The notes below the pieces were generated by a model. It was not told the DNA's origin. It did no database searches and worked only from the letters and a program-made list of their open reading frames with translations. Of a stretch of DNA of 37,603 bases, positions 26,658 through 34,020 are shown piece after piece. Position numbers and translations under genes: made by a program. The first letter of the stretch is position 1. Every line of letters starts with the position of its first letter. Source of the DNA: Bacillus sp. 2B10 (GTDB lineage Bacteria > Pseudomonadota > Alphaproteobacteria > Sphingomonadales > Sphingomonadaceae); assembly GCA_003946805.1 (NCBI GenBank), contig RPSH01000031.1, positions 1 through 37,603 on the forward strand. The letters run 5' to 3'.

Positions 26658-26790
26658 ATCCTCCCCGGCACGGGGAGGGGGACCAGCGTAGCTGGTGGAG
26701 GGGGCGGGCCGCGAACGCTGCCGCGTCTCTGCGTGGAAACCATCCTCCACCATGCTGCGCATGGTCCCCCTCCCCGTGCCGGGGAGGATC
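26658..26790. repeat. Nested palindromic intergenic repeat, copy 2
   Basis: The outer 28 bases (26658-26685) are the perfect reverse complement of 26762-26789. Within each arm lie two smaller hairpins: cctccccg-gca-cggggagg and accagc-gta-gctggt on the left, accatg-ctgcg-catggt and cctccccg-tgc-cggggagg on the right. It is homologous to 21932-22072. Both copies lie downstream of plus-strand genes. Confidence 0.85.
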
Positions 26791-26813
26791 GTTGATCTTA
26801 CGGGGTAGGCCGC

Positions 26814-26832
26814 CGCGGGGATAAACCCCGCG
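26814..26832. terminator. Hairpin, possible terminator
   Basis: cgcgggg (26814-26820) and ccccgcg (26826-26832) form a perfect 7-bp stem with an ataaa loop. It lies between the end of the etf operon (minus) and the secreted-protein gene (plus) and may serve either. Confidence 0.4.
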
Positions 26833-26874
26833 TCGTCGGTCGTCGGTGTGGCGACGCCGGCCGGCCGTCGCTAT

Positions 26875-26927
26875 GTGCGCTTGGGGGGCTTTGCCCCGCG
26901 CGCACCGTTCAGCAGCTTGGCGCTGCT
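26875..26927 (-). terminator. Two hairpins after etfA
   Basis: gtgcgc (26875-26880) pairs with gcgcac (26900-26905) with an inner gggg/cccc pairing. agcagc (26911-26916) pairs with gctgct (26922-26927) around ttggc. The nearer one starts 5 bp beyond the etfA stop, so they probably end the acyl-CoA operon transcript. No T-tract is seen. Confidence 0.45.
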
Positions 26928-26931
26928 TCAC

Positions 26932-27873
26932 TCACAGCTTGGCGGTCAACTCCGGCACCAGCGTGAACAGGTCGCCGACCAGCCCGACATCGGCGACCTG
27001 GAAGATCGGCGCGTCCTCGTCCTTGTTGATCGCGACGATGACCTTGGAGTCCTTCATGCCCGCCAGATGCTGGATCGCGCCCGAGATGCCGACCGCGATA
27101 TAGACTTCGGGCGCGACGATCTTGCCGGTCTGGCCGACCTGATAGTCGTTGGGCGCATAGCCCGCGTCCACCGCCGCGCGCGACGCGCCGACCGCGGCGT
27201 TCAGCTTGTCGGCCAGCGGATCGATCAGCGCGTGGAACTGCTCTTCGGACCCCAGCGCGCGCCCGCCCGAGACGATGATCTTCGCACTGGTCAGCTCGGG
27301 GCGTTCCGATGCCGCGATCTCGGCACCGACGAAGCGCGACACGCCCCGATCAGCACTGGCACCGCCGGTCGATGCGGCCGCCTCGACCGTCGCCGTGCCG
27401 CCGGTCGGCGCCGCCTTGTCGAACGCGGTGCCGCGTACCGTCAGCACCAGCTTGGGGTCGCTGGTCTTCACCGTGGCGATGGCGTTGCCGGCATAGATCG
27501 GCCGGGTGAAGCTGTCCGGTCCCTCGACCGACAGGATCTCCGAAATCTGCATCACGTCGAGCAGCGCGGCGACGCGCGGCGCGATGTTCTTGCCGGTCGT
27601 GGTGGCGGCGGCGAGGAACGCGTCGCGCGTACCCATCAGCTCGACCACCAGCGGCGCGACATTCTCGGGCAGATTGTGCGCGAACGCCGCGTCGTCGGCG
27701 ACCAGCACCTTCGTCACCCCGGCGATCTGCGCCGCAGCCTGCGCGACGCCGTCGACGCCCTGTCCCGCGACCAGCACCTCGACCTCGCCCAGCTTCGCCG
27801 CGGCGGTGACCGCGGCATAGGTCGCGTCCCTGACCGCCTGCCCGTCATGTTCGACCCAAACCAGCGTCTTCAT
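26932..27873 (-). CDS. etfA: Electron transfer flavoprotein alpha subunit
   Basis: This 313-residue protein starts [20 protein letters not shown]. The C-terminal FAD-binding domain shows [59 protein letters not shown] and [20 protein letters not shown]. With EtfB it carries electrons from acyl-CoA dehydrogenases to ETF-ubiquinone oxidoreductase. Its ATG overlaps the etfB stop (ATGA). It is the last gene of a thiolase - FadN-like - etfB - etfA operon, followed by hairpins. Confidence 0.97.
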   Translation of the reverse strand: MKTLVWVEHDGQAVRDATYAAVTAAAKLGEVEVLVAGQGVDGVAQAAAQIAGVTKVLVADDAAFAHNLPENVAPLVVELMGTRDAFLAAATTTGKNIAPRVAALLDVMQISEILSVEGPDSFTRPIYAGNAIATVKTSDPKLVLTVRGTAFDKAAPTGGTATVEAAASTGGASADRGVSRFVGAEIAASERPELTSAKIIVSGGRALGSEEQFHALIDPLADKLNAAVGASRAAVDAGYAPNDYQVGQTGKIVAPEVYIAVGISGAIQHLAGMKDSKVIVAINKDEDAPIFQVADVGLVGDLFTLVPELTAKL

Positions 27874-28619
27874 GCGACCACTCCCAGCGTCTTGAGCTTG
27901 CCGACCAGCTCATCGACATCGGCAACCTTCACCCCGGCCTGCCGCTTCGCCGGTTCCTCGACCTTCACCGTCGTCAGCCGCGGCGTCACGTCGACGCCGT
28001 AGTCGGCGGCGGTCCTGGCCGCCAGCGGCTTGGACTTGGCCTTCATGATGTTGGGCAGCGAGGCATAGCGCGGCTCGTTGAGGCGCAGATCGGTGGTGAC
28101 GATCGCGGGCAGGGTGAGTGCCACCGTCTCCAGCCCGCCATCGACCTCGCGCGTGACGTTCACCGTCTCGCCCGACACCTCGACCTTGCTGGCGAAGGTG
28201 CCCTGCGGATAGCCGGTGAGCGCCGCGAGCATCTGTCCGGTCTGGTTGTTGTCGTCGTCGATCGCCTGCTTGCCGAGGATCACCAGCCCGGGCGCTTCCT
28301 CGTCGATCACCGCCTTCAGCAGCCTGGCGACGCCCAGCGGTTCGACCTTCGTCTCGCTGGTGATGAGGATGCCGCGGTCGGCACCCATCGCCAGCGCGGT
28401 GCGCAGCGTGTCCTGCGACTTCTGCTCACCGATCGAGACCACCACGATCTCGCTCGCCACGCCCTGCTCCTTCAACCGGATCGCTTCCTCGACCGCGATC
28501 TCGTCGAACGGGTTCATGCTCATCTTCACATTCGCAAGATCCACACCCGAACCGTCCGCCTTCACACGCGGCTTCACATTGTAATCAAGCACACGCTTGA
28601 CCGGCACCACCACCTTCAT
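27870..28619 (-). CDS. etfB: Electron transfer flavoprotein beta subunit
   Basis: This 249-residue protein starts [72 protein letters not shown] and the C-terminal [20 protein letters not shown] are standard for EtfB, which binds AMP and recognises partner dehydrogenases. A gggaga ribosome-binding site precedes the ATG at 28619. It lies 30 bp after the FadN-like gene and overlaps etfA by four bases. Confidence 0.97.
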   Translation of the reverse strand: MKVVVPVKRVLDYNVKPRVKADGSGVDLANVKMSMNPFDEIAVEEAIRLKEQGVASEIVVVSIGEQKSQDTLRTALAMGADRGILITSETKVEPLGVARLLKAVIDEEAPGLVILGKQAIDDDNNQTGQMLAALTGYPQGTFASKVEVSGETVNVTREVDGGLETVALTLPAIVTTDLRLNEPRYASLPNIMKAKSKPLAARTAADYGVDVTPRLTTVKVEEPAKRQAGVKVADVDELVGKLKTLGVVA

Positions 28620-28649
28620 GTCCGTCTCCCAAATCCTTGCGTGCGCCGA

Positions 28650-30968
28650 TCAGTTGCGCAGCGGTTTGCCGGTCTTGAGCACATGCTCGATGCGTTCCTG
28701 CGTCCGCGTATCCCGCATGCTCTCGGCGAACTGTTCGCGTTCCAGCGTCAGCAGCGCGTCCTCGCTCACCACGTCGACCAGATCGGCCTCCCCGCCGGTC
28801 AGCACCTGCGCCAGCCGGCCGGCGACGACCTCGTCATAGGGCGTCGCCATCCCCTTGGCACGGAAGCTCTTCACCGTGTCGGCGATCGCGACGCGCCCGC
28901 CCGCGCCGGGCAGGCGGAACACCGGCGGTTCGGGCGCGACATAGCCCTCGACCAGTGCCAGCGCCTTGGCCTTCGCATCGGCCAGCAGCCGGTCGCGGTT
29001 CATCGTGATGCCGTCGCTCCGGCGCAGCAGCGCCATCTCGCGCGCCTCGGCCGCCGACTTCGACACCCGCGCGGTCGAAATCATCTCGAACGCCTTCGCG
29101 ACCGCCGGCATCGGCCCGCGCGGCATCCCCGGCGTCCGTGCGATGCGGTCGAGCATCTCGCCATGCCCGCCCCAGCCCGGCACCAGTCCGGCGCCGGCCT
29201 CGACCAGCCCCATATAGGTTTCGGCATGCGCCTGTATCGCGTCGGCATGAAGGCTGATCTCGCACCCCCCGCCCAGCGCCATGCCCGCCGGCGCGGCGAC
29301 GACCGGGAACGGCGCGTATTTCAGCGCCTTGAACGCCTGCTGCCCGCCCGCGATCAACCGGTCGATCGCCTCCCACTGGCCCGCCTTGACCGCCCAGAGC
29401 GCAAGGAACAGGTTCGCGCCGACCGAGAAATTGGCGGCGTCGGTGTAGATCACCAGCGCCTTGAACCGGGACGCGACCAGCGGGATCGCCTCGCCGATCA
29501 GCGCCAGCACCTTGTCGTCGAGCGCGTTGCTCTTGCCGGTGAACTCGAAGCAGGCGACGCCGTCGCCGACGTCCCACACCGCCGCCGATTCGTTGCGCAG
29601 CAGCGGTTCGGCGCGCAGCTTGACGTCCTCCAGCAGCAACACCCCGTCGGAGCGCACGACATCGGCATAGGTGCCGTCCTGCGTCAGATACTGGCGTCGG
29701 CCATCCTCCACCCGATAGAAGCGCCGGTCGCCGACCGTGTCGAGGATCGGCGGCACCGCCCGTCCCTCGTCGCGCAACCGCGCGGTCAGGCGCGCCGCGC
29801 CGATCCGGTCGATCAGTTCGAACGGCCCGTATTTCCAGTTGTAGCCGAGCTTCATCGCGTCATCGATCGCGACGATATCGTCCGCCGCCGCGCCGACCAG
29901 CATCGCGGCATAGGGCAGCACCTGTCCCACGATCGCCCACGCATAGGTCCCGGCCCTGCCCGGCAGGTCGATCAGCGCGCCGATGTCGCTCGCCGCCTCG
30001 CGCGGAAGGTCGTCGGGCTTGCGCTGTTCGCGATATTCACCAGTAGCGAGGTCGATCGCGAACCTAGTCCGCGTCGCCTTGTCGAACCGGTAGAAGCCAC
30101 CCTTGCCCTTGCGTCCGGTAAGACCCTCCGCGATCATCCGGTCGACCAGCGGCATCGGCCGCACGGTGTCGAAATACGGGTCGCCCGCCGGCAGGGTCGA
30201 CGTCAGGCTCTTCGACAGCAGCGGCATCAGGTCGATCCCGACCAGATCGACCAGCCCGAAGATGCCGGTCTTGGGCACGCCCATCGGCCGGCCGCCGATC
30301 TGGTCGGCTTCCTCGATATCCAGCCCCTGGTCCATCGCCGCGTTGATCGCGACCGCCAGCCAGTAGGTGCCGATGCGATTGGCGATGAAGCCCGGCGTGT
30401 CCCTGGTCCGCACGATCCGCTTGCCGAGCATCCGGTCGACGAACGTCTCGACCCTGTCCGCGACCGCCGGGTCGGTGGCGGCGCCGCGCACGATCTCGAT
30501 CAGCCGCATGTAGCGCGGCGGGTTGAAGAAGTGGGTGATGAGGAAATCGGCCCTGAACCGGTCCGATCGCCCCGCGACCAGATGGTCGAGCGGGATGGTC
30601 GAGGTGTTGGACGATACCGCCGTGCCGGGCCGCTTCAGCGCCTCGATCCGGGCATAGAGCGCCTGCTTGACGTCCAACCGTTCGACCACCGCCTCGACGA
30701 TCCAGTCGCATTCGGCGATGCGTTCCAGATGGTCCTCGATATTGCCGGTCTCGACCAGCTTCGCCGCGGCGTTCGACATGAACGGTGCCGGGTCGGCCTT
30801 GAGCATGCGGGCGACCGCCCCCTTCGCTACCGCATCGCGATCGGTCCCGTCGCGGGGCACGATGTCGAGCAGCAGGACGGGAATACCGGCATTGGCGACG
30901 TGCGCGGCGATGCCGGCGCCCATCACCCCGGCGCCGATGACGCAGACCTTCTCGATGGTTCCGGTCAT
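28650..30968 (-). CDS. FadN-like 3-hydroxyacyl-CoA dehydrogenase/enoyl-CoA hydratase fusion
   Basis: This 772-residue protein has the NAD-binding hydroxyacyl-CoA dehydrogenase first (VCVIGAGVMGAGIAAHVANA, SSNTSTIPLDHL, THFFNPPRYMRLIE, TPGFIANRIG). Its C-terminal dehydrogenase domain follows, and an enoyl-CoA hydratase/crotonase domain comes last (from about residue 480; GMALGGGCEISLHADAIQAH, LVEAGAGLVPGWGG). This order is that of Bacillus FadN and the reverse of E. coli FadB. It would hydrate and oxidise enoyl-CoA in beta-oxidation. The ATG at 30968 is one base after the thiolase stop; the longer frame from 31034 overlaps the thiolase and is rejected. Confidence 0.93.
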   Translation of the reverse strand: MTGTIEKVCVIGAGVMGAGIAAHVANAGIPVLLLDIVPRDGTDRDAVAKGAVARMLKADPAPFMSNAAAKLVETGNIEDHLERIAECDWIVEAVVERLDVKQALYARIEALKRPGTAVSSNTSTIPLDHLVAGRSDRFRADFLITHFFNPPRYMRLIEIVRGAATDPAVADRVETFVDRMLGKRIVRTRDTPGFIANRIGTYWLAVAINAAMDQGLDIEEADQIGGRPMGVPKTGIFGLVDLVGIDLMPLLSKSLTSTLPAGDPYFDTVRPMPLVDRMIAEGLTGRKGKGGFYRFDKATRTRFAIDLATGEYREQRKPDDLPREAASDIGALIDLPGRAGTYAWAIVGQVLPYAAMLVGAAADDIVAIDDAMKLGYNWKYGPFELIDRIGAARLTARLRDEGRAVPPILDTVGDRRFYRVEDGRRQYLTQDGTYADVVRSDGVLLLEDVKLRAEPLLRNESAAVWDVGDGVACFEFTGKSNALDDKVLALIGEAIPLVASRFKALVIYTDAANFSVGANLFLALWAVKAGQWEAIDRLIAGGQQAFKALKYAPFPVVAAPAGMALGGGCEISLHADAIQAHAETYMGLVEAGAGLVPGWGGHGEMLDRIARTPGMPRGPMPAVAKAFEMISTARVSKSAAEAREMALLRRSDGITMNRDRLLADAKAKALALVEGYVAPEPPVFRLPGAGGRVAIADTVKSFRAKGMATPYDEVVAGRLAQVLTGGEADLVDVVSEDALLTLEREQFAESMRDTRTQERIEHVLKTGKPLRN

Positions 30969-30969
30969 G

Positions 30970-32103
30970 TCACACGCGCTCCAGCACGGTGGCGATACCC
31001 TGTCCGCCGCCGATGCACTGCGTCGCCAGCGCATAGCGGCCGCCCTCGCGCGCGAGCAGGCTGGCGGCCTTGCCGACGATCCGCGCGCCGGTGGCGCCCA
31101 GCGGATGGCCGATCGCGATCGCCCCGCCGTCGAGGTTGATCGTCTCTTCCCGCAGCCCCAGGTCGCGGATGCAGGCGATCGCCTGGGCCGCGAAGGCTTC
31201 GTTGATCTCGACGATGTCGATGTCGGCGGCGGTCAGCCCGGCGCGCTCCAGCGCCTTGCGCGACGCACCGATCGGGCCGAGGCCCATCGTCTCGGGCTCG
31301 CAGCCAGAAATGCCCACACCCCTGATCCGGGCGAGGATCGCCAGCCCGTGGCGTTGCGCGAACGCCTCCGACGTGACCAGCACCGCGCTGGCACCGTCGG
31401 TCAGCGGCGACGACGTGCCCGCGGTGACCGACCCGTCCTGACGGAAGGCGGGCTTCAGTCCGGCCAGCCCCTCGGCCGTGGTGTCGGGGCGGATCGTGCC
31501 GTCCTCGGCGACGGTGCCGCCCCTGGTCGCGATCGGCACGATCTCGTCGGTCAGGCGCCCGTCGGCGCGTGCCGCTGCCGCCTTGCGCTGGCTGACCACG
31601 GCGAACGCATCCTGTTCGTCGCGCGTGATCTGGTAGCGGGTGGCGACGTTCTCCGCGGTGTCGCCCATGCCCATATAGGCGCCGGCGCTCTTCGCGGCGA
31701 GCGCGGGGTTGGGCATCGGGTTGTAGCCGCCCATCGGGATGCGGCTCATCGACTCCAGCCCGGCGCAGATGAACGCCTCGCCCGCGCCGATCGCGATCTG
31801 CCCGGCGGCGATGTGGATCGCGCTCATCGACGATCCGCAGAACCGGTTCACCGTCATCCCGCCGACCGACAGCGGCAGGTCGCCGAGCAGCCCGATCAGC
31901 CGCGCGACGTTGAGGCCCTGCTCACCCTCGGGAAAGGCGCAGCCCAGCACGATGTCCTCGACCAGCGCCGGGTCGACGCCGGTGCGATCGATCAACCCGC
32001 GCACGACCTGCGCCGCCAGATCCTCCGGCCGCACCCGCGCCAGCGCGCCCTTGCCGGCCAAATGGAAGGGAGAGCGAACGTAACCCGCGATGACGGAACC
32101 CAT
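30970..32103 (-). CDS. Thiolase (acetyl-CoA C-acyltransferase)
   Basis: This 377-residue protein has the nucleophilic cysteine in VNRFCGSSMSAIHIAAGQ, the motif EINEAFAAQAIA, the catalytic histidine in GGAIAIGHPLGATGARI, and the second cysteine in TQCIGGGQGIA. It cleaves 3-ketoacyl-CoA with CoA, the last beta-oxidation step. It heads the operon and its ATG at 32103 has an aaagga ribosome-binding site. A MerR-type regulator is divergent across about 148 bp, which probably controls it. FadA-like is the best description; the chain-length range is unknown. Confidence 0.94.
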   Translation of the reverse strand: MGSVIAGYVRSPFHLAGKGALARVRPEDLAAQVVRGLIDRTGVDPALVEDIVLGCAFPEGEQGLNVARLIGLLGDLPLSVGGMTVNRFCGSSMSAIHIAAGQIAIGAGEAFICAGLESMSRIPMGGYNPMPNPALAAKSAGAYMGMGDTAENVATRYQITRDEQDAFAVVSQRKAAAARADGRLTDEIVPIATRGGTVAEDGTIRPDTTAEGLAGLKPAFRQDGSVTAGTSSPLTDGASAVLVTSEAFAQRHGLAILARIRGVGISGCEPETMGLGPIGASRKALERAGLTAADIDIVEINEAFAAQAIACIRDLGLREETINLDGGAIAIGHPLGATGARIVGKAASLLAREGGRYALATQCIGGGQGIATVLERV

Positions 32104-32251
32104 GGAATCGATCCTTTCCCCGAGTGGCGGCGAATCTCGTCGACACTCATATGACGTATAGGTTATGTATCTTCCCTATAGGGTACACGGTGCATGTGCA
32201 ACCGCTGCGTTCGGACGACCGGCGCATGCCATGGCAGGACGGGAGGTTCGA
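32104..32251. promoter_or_regulatory. Divergent promoter region between thiolase and MerR-type regulator
   Basis: An AT-rich pocket at about 32148-32183 stands out from the surrounding GC-rich DNA. It holds the perfect palindrome CCCTATAGGG (32174-32183) and, 5' of it, catatgacgtatagg with an ACGT core. MerR/LiuR-type regulators bind short dyads near the -10 of such divergent promoters. The exact operator and -10/-35 boxes cannot be fixed by eye. Confidence 0.4.
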
Positions 32252-32662
32252 TTGACGGCCGACGACGACGCGCTCACCGGCATCCATGCCGTGGCCGAAC
32301 AGCTGGGCGTGACGCCGCGGACGCTGCGCCTGTACGAGGACAAGGGGCTGATCCACCCGGTGCGCGTCGGCAACAACCGTGCCTATGGCCACCGCGACAT
32401 CGTCCGGATGCGGCTGATCCTGCGCGGCAAGCGGCTGGGTTTTTCGCTACGCGAGATTCAGGAGTTTCTCGACCTCTATGCCGAGACGGACCAGAAGGAG
32501 CAGATGCGGACGCTGGCGGCCCGCTGCCGCAGCCGGATCGATACGCTGAACCTGCAACGCCAGGCGCTGGACCAGACGGTGGCCGAACTGGAGGAACTGG
32601 AGAAGACGGCGCTGGCGCATCTCGACGAACGGCGGGGCGGGGTAGCGCAGCGACCCGCCTGA
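32252..32662 (+). CDS. MerR-family regulator, LiuR-like
   Basis: The protein has about 136 residues. The MerR helix-turn-helix reads HAVAEQLGVTPRTLRLYEDKGL, followed by the wing NNRAYGHRDIVRMRLILRGK and RLGFSLREIQEFLDLY. A coiled-coil dimerisation helix (RSRIDTLNLQRQALDQTVAELEELEK) ends the protein. There is no cysteine suited to metal or redox sensing. The closest known type is LiuR, which controls branched-chain amino-acid and acyl-CoA degradation, fitting the divergent operon. The TTG at 32252 is five bases after gggagg; ATGs at 32231 and 32165 are alternatives without such a site. Confidence 0.85.
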   Translation: MTADDDALTGIHAVAEQLGVTPRTLRLYEDKGLIHPVRVGNNRAYGHRDIVRMRLILRGKRLGFSLREIQEFLDLYAETDQKEQMRTLAARCRSRIDTLNLQRQALDQTVAELEELEKTALAHLDERRGGVAQRPA

Positions 32663-32944
32663 TTTTAACGGGACGTCAGCTTCAGCGAGAACGGATCTTC
32701 TACCGGGAGCGCGGGACGGGAACCGCTCGAGGTCCGGTGAGCCGCGCATATGCGGCAACCAGAACCGCTCTGATCGCTGTTTTCGCAGGCAATGTGACGT
32801 AACAGGAGGCCCGTACCGCGCAACGCGGTCTCTGCCCGCCGCCGAAAGAGCTGACAGATGGCCGCTTTTCCCGAAGGCTTAGGGCGGATCGATATTCAGC
32901 GAATTGGAGCACCATCCAGCAGAATCAGGAATCTTTCTGGTTCA

Positions 32945-33086
32945 CGTACCCCCGCGCAGGCGGGGGTCCAGACGGCTGCGAGGCTTCGCATGCCGACGCG
33001 ATGCGCGTACCCCCGCGCAGGCGGGGGGGCCAGAGCCACGAATGTCGTCCTGCCGTTACTCTGGACCCCGCCTGCGCGGGGGTACG
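32945..33086. repeat. Three copies of the CCCCCGCGCAGGCGGGGG-type repeat
   Basis: The unit cgtacccccgcgcaggcggg... occurs at 32945-32971 and 33006-33033 on the plus strand and inverted at 33061-33086 (ctggaccccgcctgcgcggg). Copies 1 and 3 could base-pair over about 26 bases. Copy 2 has two extra G residues. This is a familiar dispersed palindrome in sphingomonad genomes. Confidence 0.85.
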
Positions 33087-33116
33087 GCCTGAATGTCGAT
33101 CGGCCTTATAGCCTGA

Positions 33117-33150
33117 TGACATCAGGAAGAACCTGACATCAGGAAGAACC
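33117..33150 (+). repeat. 17-bp tandem duplication
   Basis: tgacatcaggaagaacc is present twice in a row without a gap (33117-33133 and 33134-33150). Confidence 0.9.
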
Positions 33151-33257
33151 GTTTGTGCTGAGTAGGGACTGAGCTTGTCGAAGGCCCGTATCGAAGCATC
33201 ACCACAGTCCTTCGATACGCCGCTTCGACAAGCTCAGCGACTACTCAGGACGAACGG
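33149..33257. repeat. 48-bp imperfect inverted repeat
   Basis: The arms 33149-33196 and 33210-33257 match at about 40 of 48 positions when one is reversed and complemented. They share the core gagcttgtcgaag / cttcgacaagctc and an outer ccgtt...ctgagtag. This is a dispersed intergenic repeat seen in many alphaproteobacteria; it could form a long hairpin. Confidence 0.85.
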
Positions 33258-33300
33258 TTCCGTTCAAGGTCATCAGGCTCAGGCGCGCGTGCGTTCGCCT

Positions 33301-33326
33301 CCGCCGGCAGGACAATCTACCGGCGG
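33301..33326 (-). terminator. Hairpin after the rpsU operon
   Basis: ccgccgg (33301-33307) pairs with ccggcgg (33320-33326) around twelve bases. It stands about 45 bp beyond the stop of the small gene that follows rpsU and may end that transcript. Confidence 0.4.
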
Positions 33327-33372
33327 GGTGATCGGCGTATGGCCCGACCGAACCCGCCACCGCATCGTGCGG

Positions 33373-33576
33373 TCAGAGCAACACGATGCTGTCCGCATCG
33401 ACCAGATCGGCGTCGATCAGCGTGCCGCCGACGCGGACACGCTTCTCGACCTCGTCGACCGGGGTACGGAGCAGTTCGAGCTGGTAGCGCCCGCCGGCAT
33501 CGCGGCGGAGATAGAAGGCGCCGCCGTCGCGGACCAGCGTGCCGGTCTCATCGATCCGGCTGCCGATCTCCGCCAC
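33373..33576 (-). CDS. Small DUF5818-like protein downstream of rpsU
   Basis: This 67-residue protein reads MAEIGSRIDETGTLVRDGGA, then FYLRRDAGGRYQLEL and EKRVRVGGTLIDADLVDADS. The pattern of TGxLVRDGGxFxLRRDxGGR followed by VRVxGTL matches, from memory, a small alphaproteobacterial family (DUF5818) with a predicted small beta-barrel; function unknown. The start appears to be GTG at 33576, eleven bases after the rpsU stop, so it is probably cotranscribed with rpsU. Confidence 0.65.
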   Translation of the reverse strand: MAEIGSRIDETGTLVRDGGAFYLRRDAGGRYQLELLRTPVDEVEKRVRVGGTLIDADLVDADSIVLL

Positions 33577-33587
33577 CGGCGAGGTGC

Positions 33588-33788
33588 TTACCGGTCGCGT
33601 TCGGCGCGCTTGCGGTCGGCCTTGCGCGCGCGGCTGATCGCGGCGGCACGCTCGCGGGCGCGCTTTTCCGACGGCTTTTCATAGTGCCGGCGCAGCTTCA
33701 TCTCACGATACACGCCTTCGCGCTGAAGCTTCTTCTTGAGTGCACGGAGCGCCTGGTCGACATTGTTGTCGCGGACGATGATCTGCAT
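33588..33788 (-). CDS. rpsU: 30S ribosomal protein S21
   Basis: This 66-residue protein, [20 protein letters not shown], then [20 protein letters not shown], is a typical S21 with a strongly basic C-terminal tail. S21 sits near the anti-Shine-Dalgarno region of 16S rRNA and affects start-site selection. Length and sequence fit the alphaproteobacterial form. A small unknown gene follows after 11 bp. Confidence 0.96.
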   Translation of the reverse strand: MQIIVRDNNVDQALRALKKKLQREGVYREMKLRRHYEKPSEKRARERAAAISRARKADRKRAERDR

Positions 33789-33821
33789 GGGGGGTAAGCG
33801 TCCTCAAAAGAATCGGAGTCG

Positions 33822-33846
33822 GGCCGGGGACTCGTGATTCCCGGCC
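33822..33846. other. Hairpin upstream of rpsU
   Basis: ggccggg (33822-33828) and cccggcc (33840-33846) form a perfect 7-bp stem with an 11-base loop, 34 bp from the rpsU start. If transcribed it would sit in the rpsU 5' leader, where ribosomal protein genes often have regulatory structures. It could equally lie in the promoter region. The rest of 33789-34020 shows no gene. Confidence 0.3.
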
Positions 33847-34020
33847 TATCCACCGCCGCCTATTACGAATGGCATGCGTTTGGCAACCCATGCGCCGCGG
33901 AATCGGCCGGGTTCGCCGGCGATACGGGATGCAGATCGCCGCATCGCGACGGATCGGTCGCCGGACGACCGCGCCGGCAACGTCGTCTGCCGCCGGCTGA
34001 GGCAGGCAAGGATTCGGGTA

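Larger units (their letters stand above)
32663..33372. other. 710-bp repeat-rich gap without a supported gene
   Basis: No frame here shows a convincing family or codon bias. The first 250 bp hold a small hairpin, accgcg-caa-cgcggt (32815-32829). The rest is repeats: three copies of a 26-28 bp GC palindrome, a 17-bp tandem duplication, a large imperfect inverted repeat, and a hairpin near the end of the rpsU operon. It looks like a landing pad for several dispersed repeat families. Confidence 0.6.

Noticed and set aside
28641..31139. 832-residue frame on the plus strand
   Set aside because: Antisense shadow of the FadN-like gene; repetitive Arg/Asp/His composition and no motif.
32945..33086. 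Possible CRISPR array from three similar repeats
   Set aside because: The units are palindromic, one is inverted, the spacing is irregular and no cas genes are near.
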